A DNA stretch of 13,055 nt from Pseudomonadota bacterium (GTDB taxonomy: Bacteria; Pseudomonadota; Alphaproteobacteria; Acetobacterales; Acetobacteraceae). The notes under the pieces are model-generated. The model saw nothing but the letters and a program-made list of their open reading frames with translations. It searched no databases and was not told the DNA's origin. The stretch covers positions 1-13,055 of the forward strand of contig JAKAQU010000038.1 of the NCBI GenBank assembly GCA_021819535.1, in the 5' to 3' direction. This document shows positions 12,961 through 13,055 of this stretch, piece after piece (the first letter of the stretch is position 1; the number at the start of each line of letters is the position of its first letter). The position numbers and the translations under genes are program-made.

Positions 12961-13055
12961 ATGAGCACCGAGGCCGCCATCGACGCCGACCTCGCGCGCG
13001 AGGTGGCCCGGCGGCGCAGCTTCGCCATCATCTCCCACCCCGACGCCGGAGATCG
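12961..13055 (+). CDS. prfC: Peptide chain release factor 3, N-terminal fragment (cut by window end)
   Basis: The first 30 codons read MSTEAAIDADLAREVARRRS then FAIISHPDAG, the start of the RF3 GTPase, which recycles RF1/RF2 from terminating ribosomes. FAIISHPDAG should continue with K-T-T-L to complete the P-loop. Instead the last codons read GGA GAT CG, giving Asp where the invariant Lys belongs. Because the final six bases match the start of an Illumina adapter, I regard this as a sequence-end artefact, not a mutant gene. The start codon has GAAGG overlapping the upstream stop. Elongation factor G and other GTPases share the P-loop, but the ARRRxFAIISHPDAG context is characteristic of RF3. 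Confidence 0.85.
   Translation, partial: MSTEAAIDADLAREVARRRSFAIISHPDAGD

Noticed and set aside
1..13055. CRISPR arrays, tRNA, rRNA, riboswitches upstream of metH
   Set aside because: No regularly spaced repeat array, no cloverleaf or rRNA sequence was seen. The space upstream of the regulator-metH operon is too short for a cobalamin or SAM riboswitch.

Overview
The window looks like a chromosomal contig from a GC-rich alphaproteobacterium, most likely Rhodospirillales/Acetobacteraceae. The support is zinc-free S4-type rpsD, an ArsR-methyltransferase gene next to cobalamin-dependent metH, and a cluster of GGGGC/GCCCC-type intergenic hairpins of the kind common in acetic-acid-bacteria relatives. 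The family placement is inference; no rRNA or other decisive marker is present.

Layout. (1) Positions 1-281 hold the 3' end of a BMP-type (nucleoside/simple sugar) ABC transporter ATPase gene, with no permease gene after it. (2) Positions 282 to about 2590 look like an accessory island, with A+T-richer stretches. It has a tight three-gene operon behind its own promoter (small basic protein, Panacea/SocA-domain antitoxin candidate, putative toxin partner). A small periplasmic protein with a molybdopterin-oxidoreductase-like fold and the frameshifted remnant of an IS3-family transposase follow. (3) Positions 2591-3911, minus strand: a secreted protein of unknown function and a sterol-desaturase/fatty-acid-hydroxylase family membrane protein, closed by a likely terminator. 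(4) Positions 4192-4987, plus strand: a secreted small protein overlapping a Gly/His/Trp-rich lipoprotein. (5) Positions 4996-5080: three consecutive hairpins with 3-base loops between convergent genes. (6) Positions 5141-9590, minus strand: an ArsR-methyltransferase fusion regulator and full-length methionine synthase MetH in one operon, with a 22-bp palindrome lying on the promoter. (7) Positions 9674-11117, minus strand: an AI-2E family transporter gene overlapping yraN. (8) Positions 11118-13055, plus strand: a 399-bp intergenic region with a good promoter, rpsD with its terminator, a YgfF-like short-chain dehydrogenase, and the first 30 codons of prfC, cut by the window edge.

How the parts work together. 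The clearest functional unit is the methionine/SAM-cycle operon: the regulator probably senses a SAM-cycle metabolite and represses itself and metH through the palindrome. The most novel unit is the three-gene Panacea operon, which has the architecture of a toxin-antitoxin system with an extra small basic protein in front. The last six bases of the window match the start of a standard Illumina adapter and break the prfC P-loop, so the right edge is probably a contig end with adapter residue.
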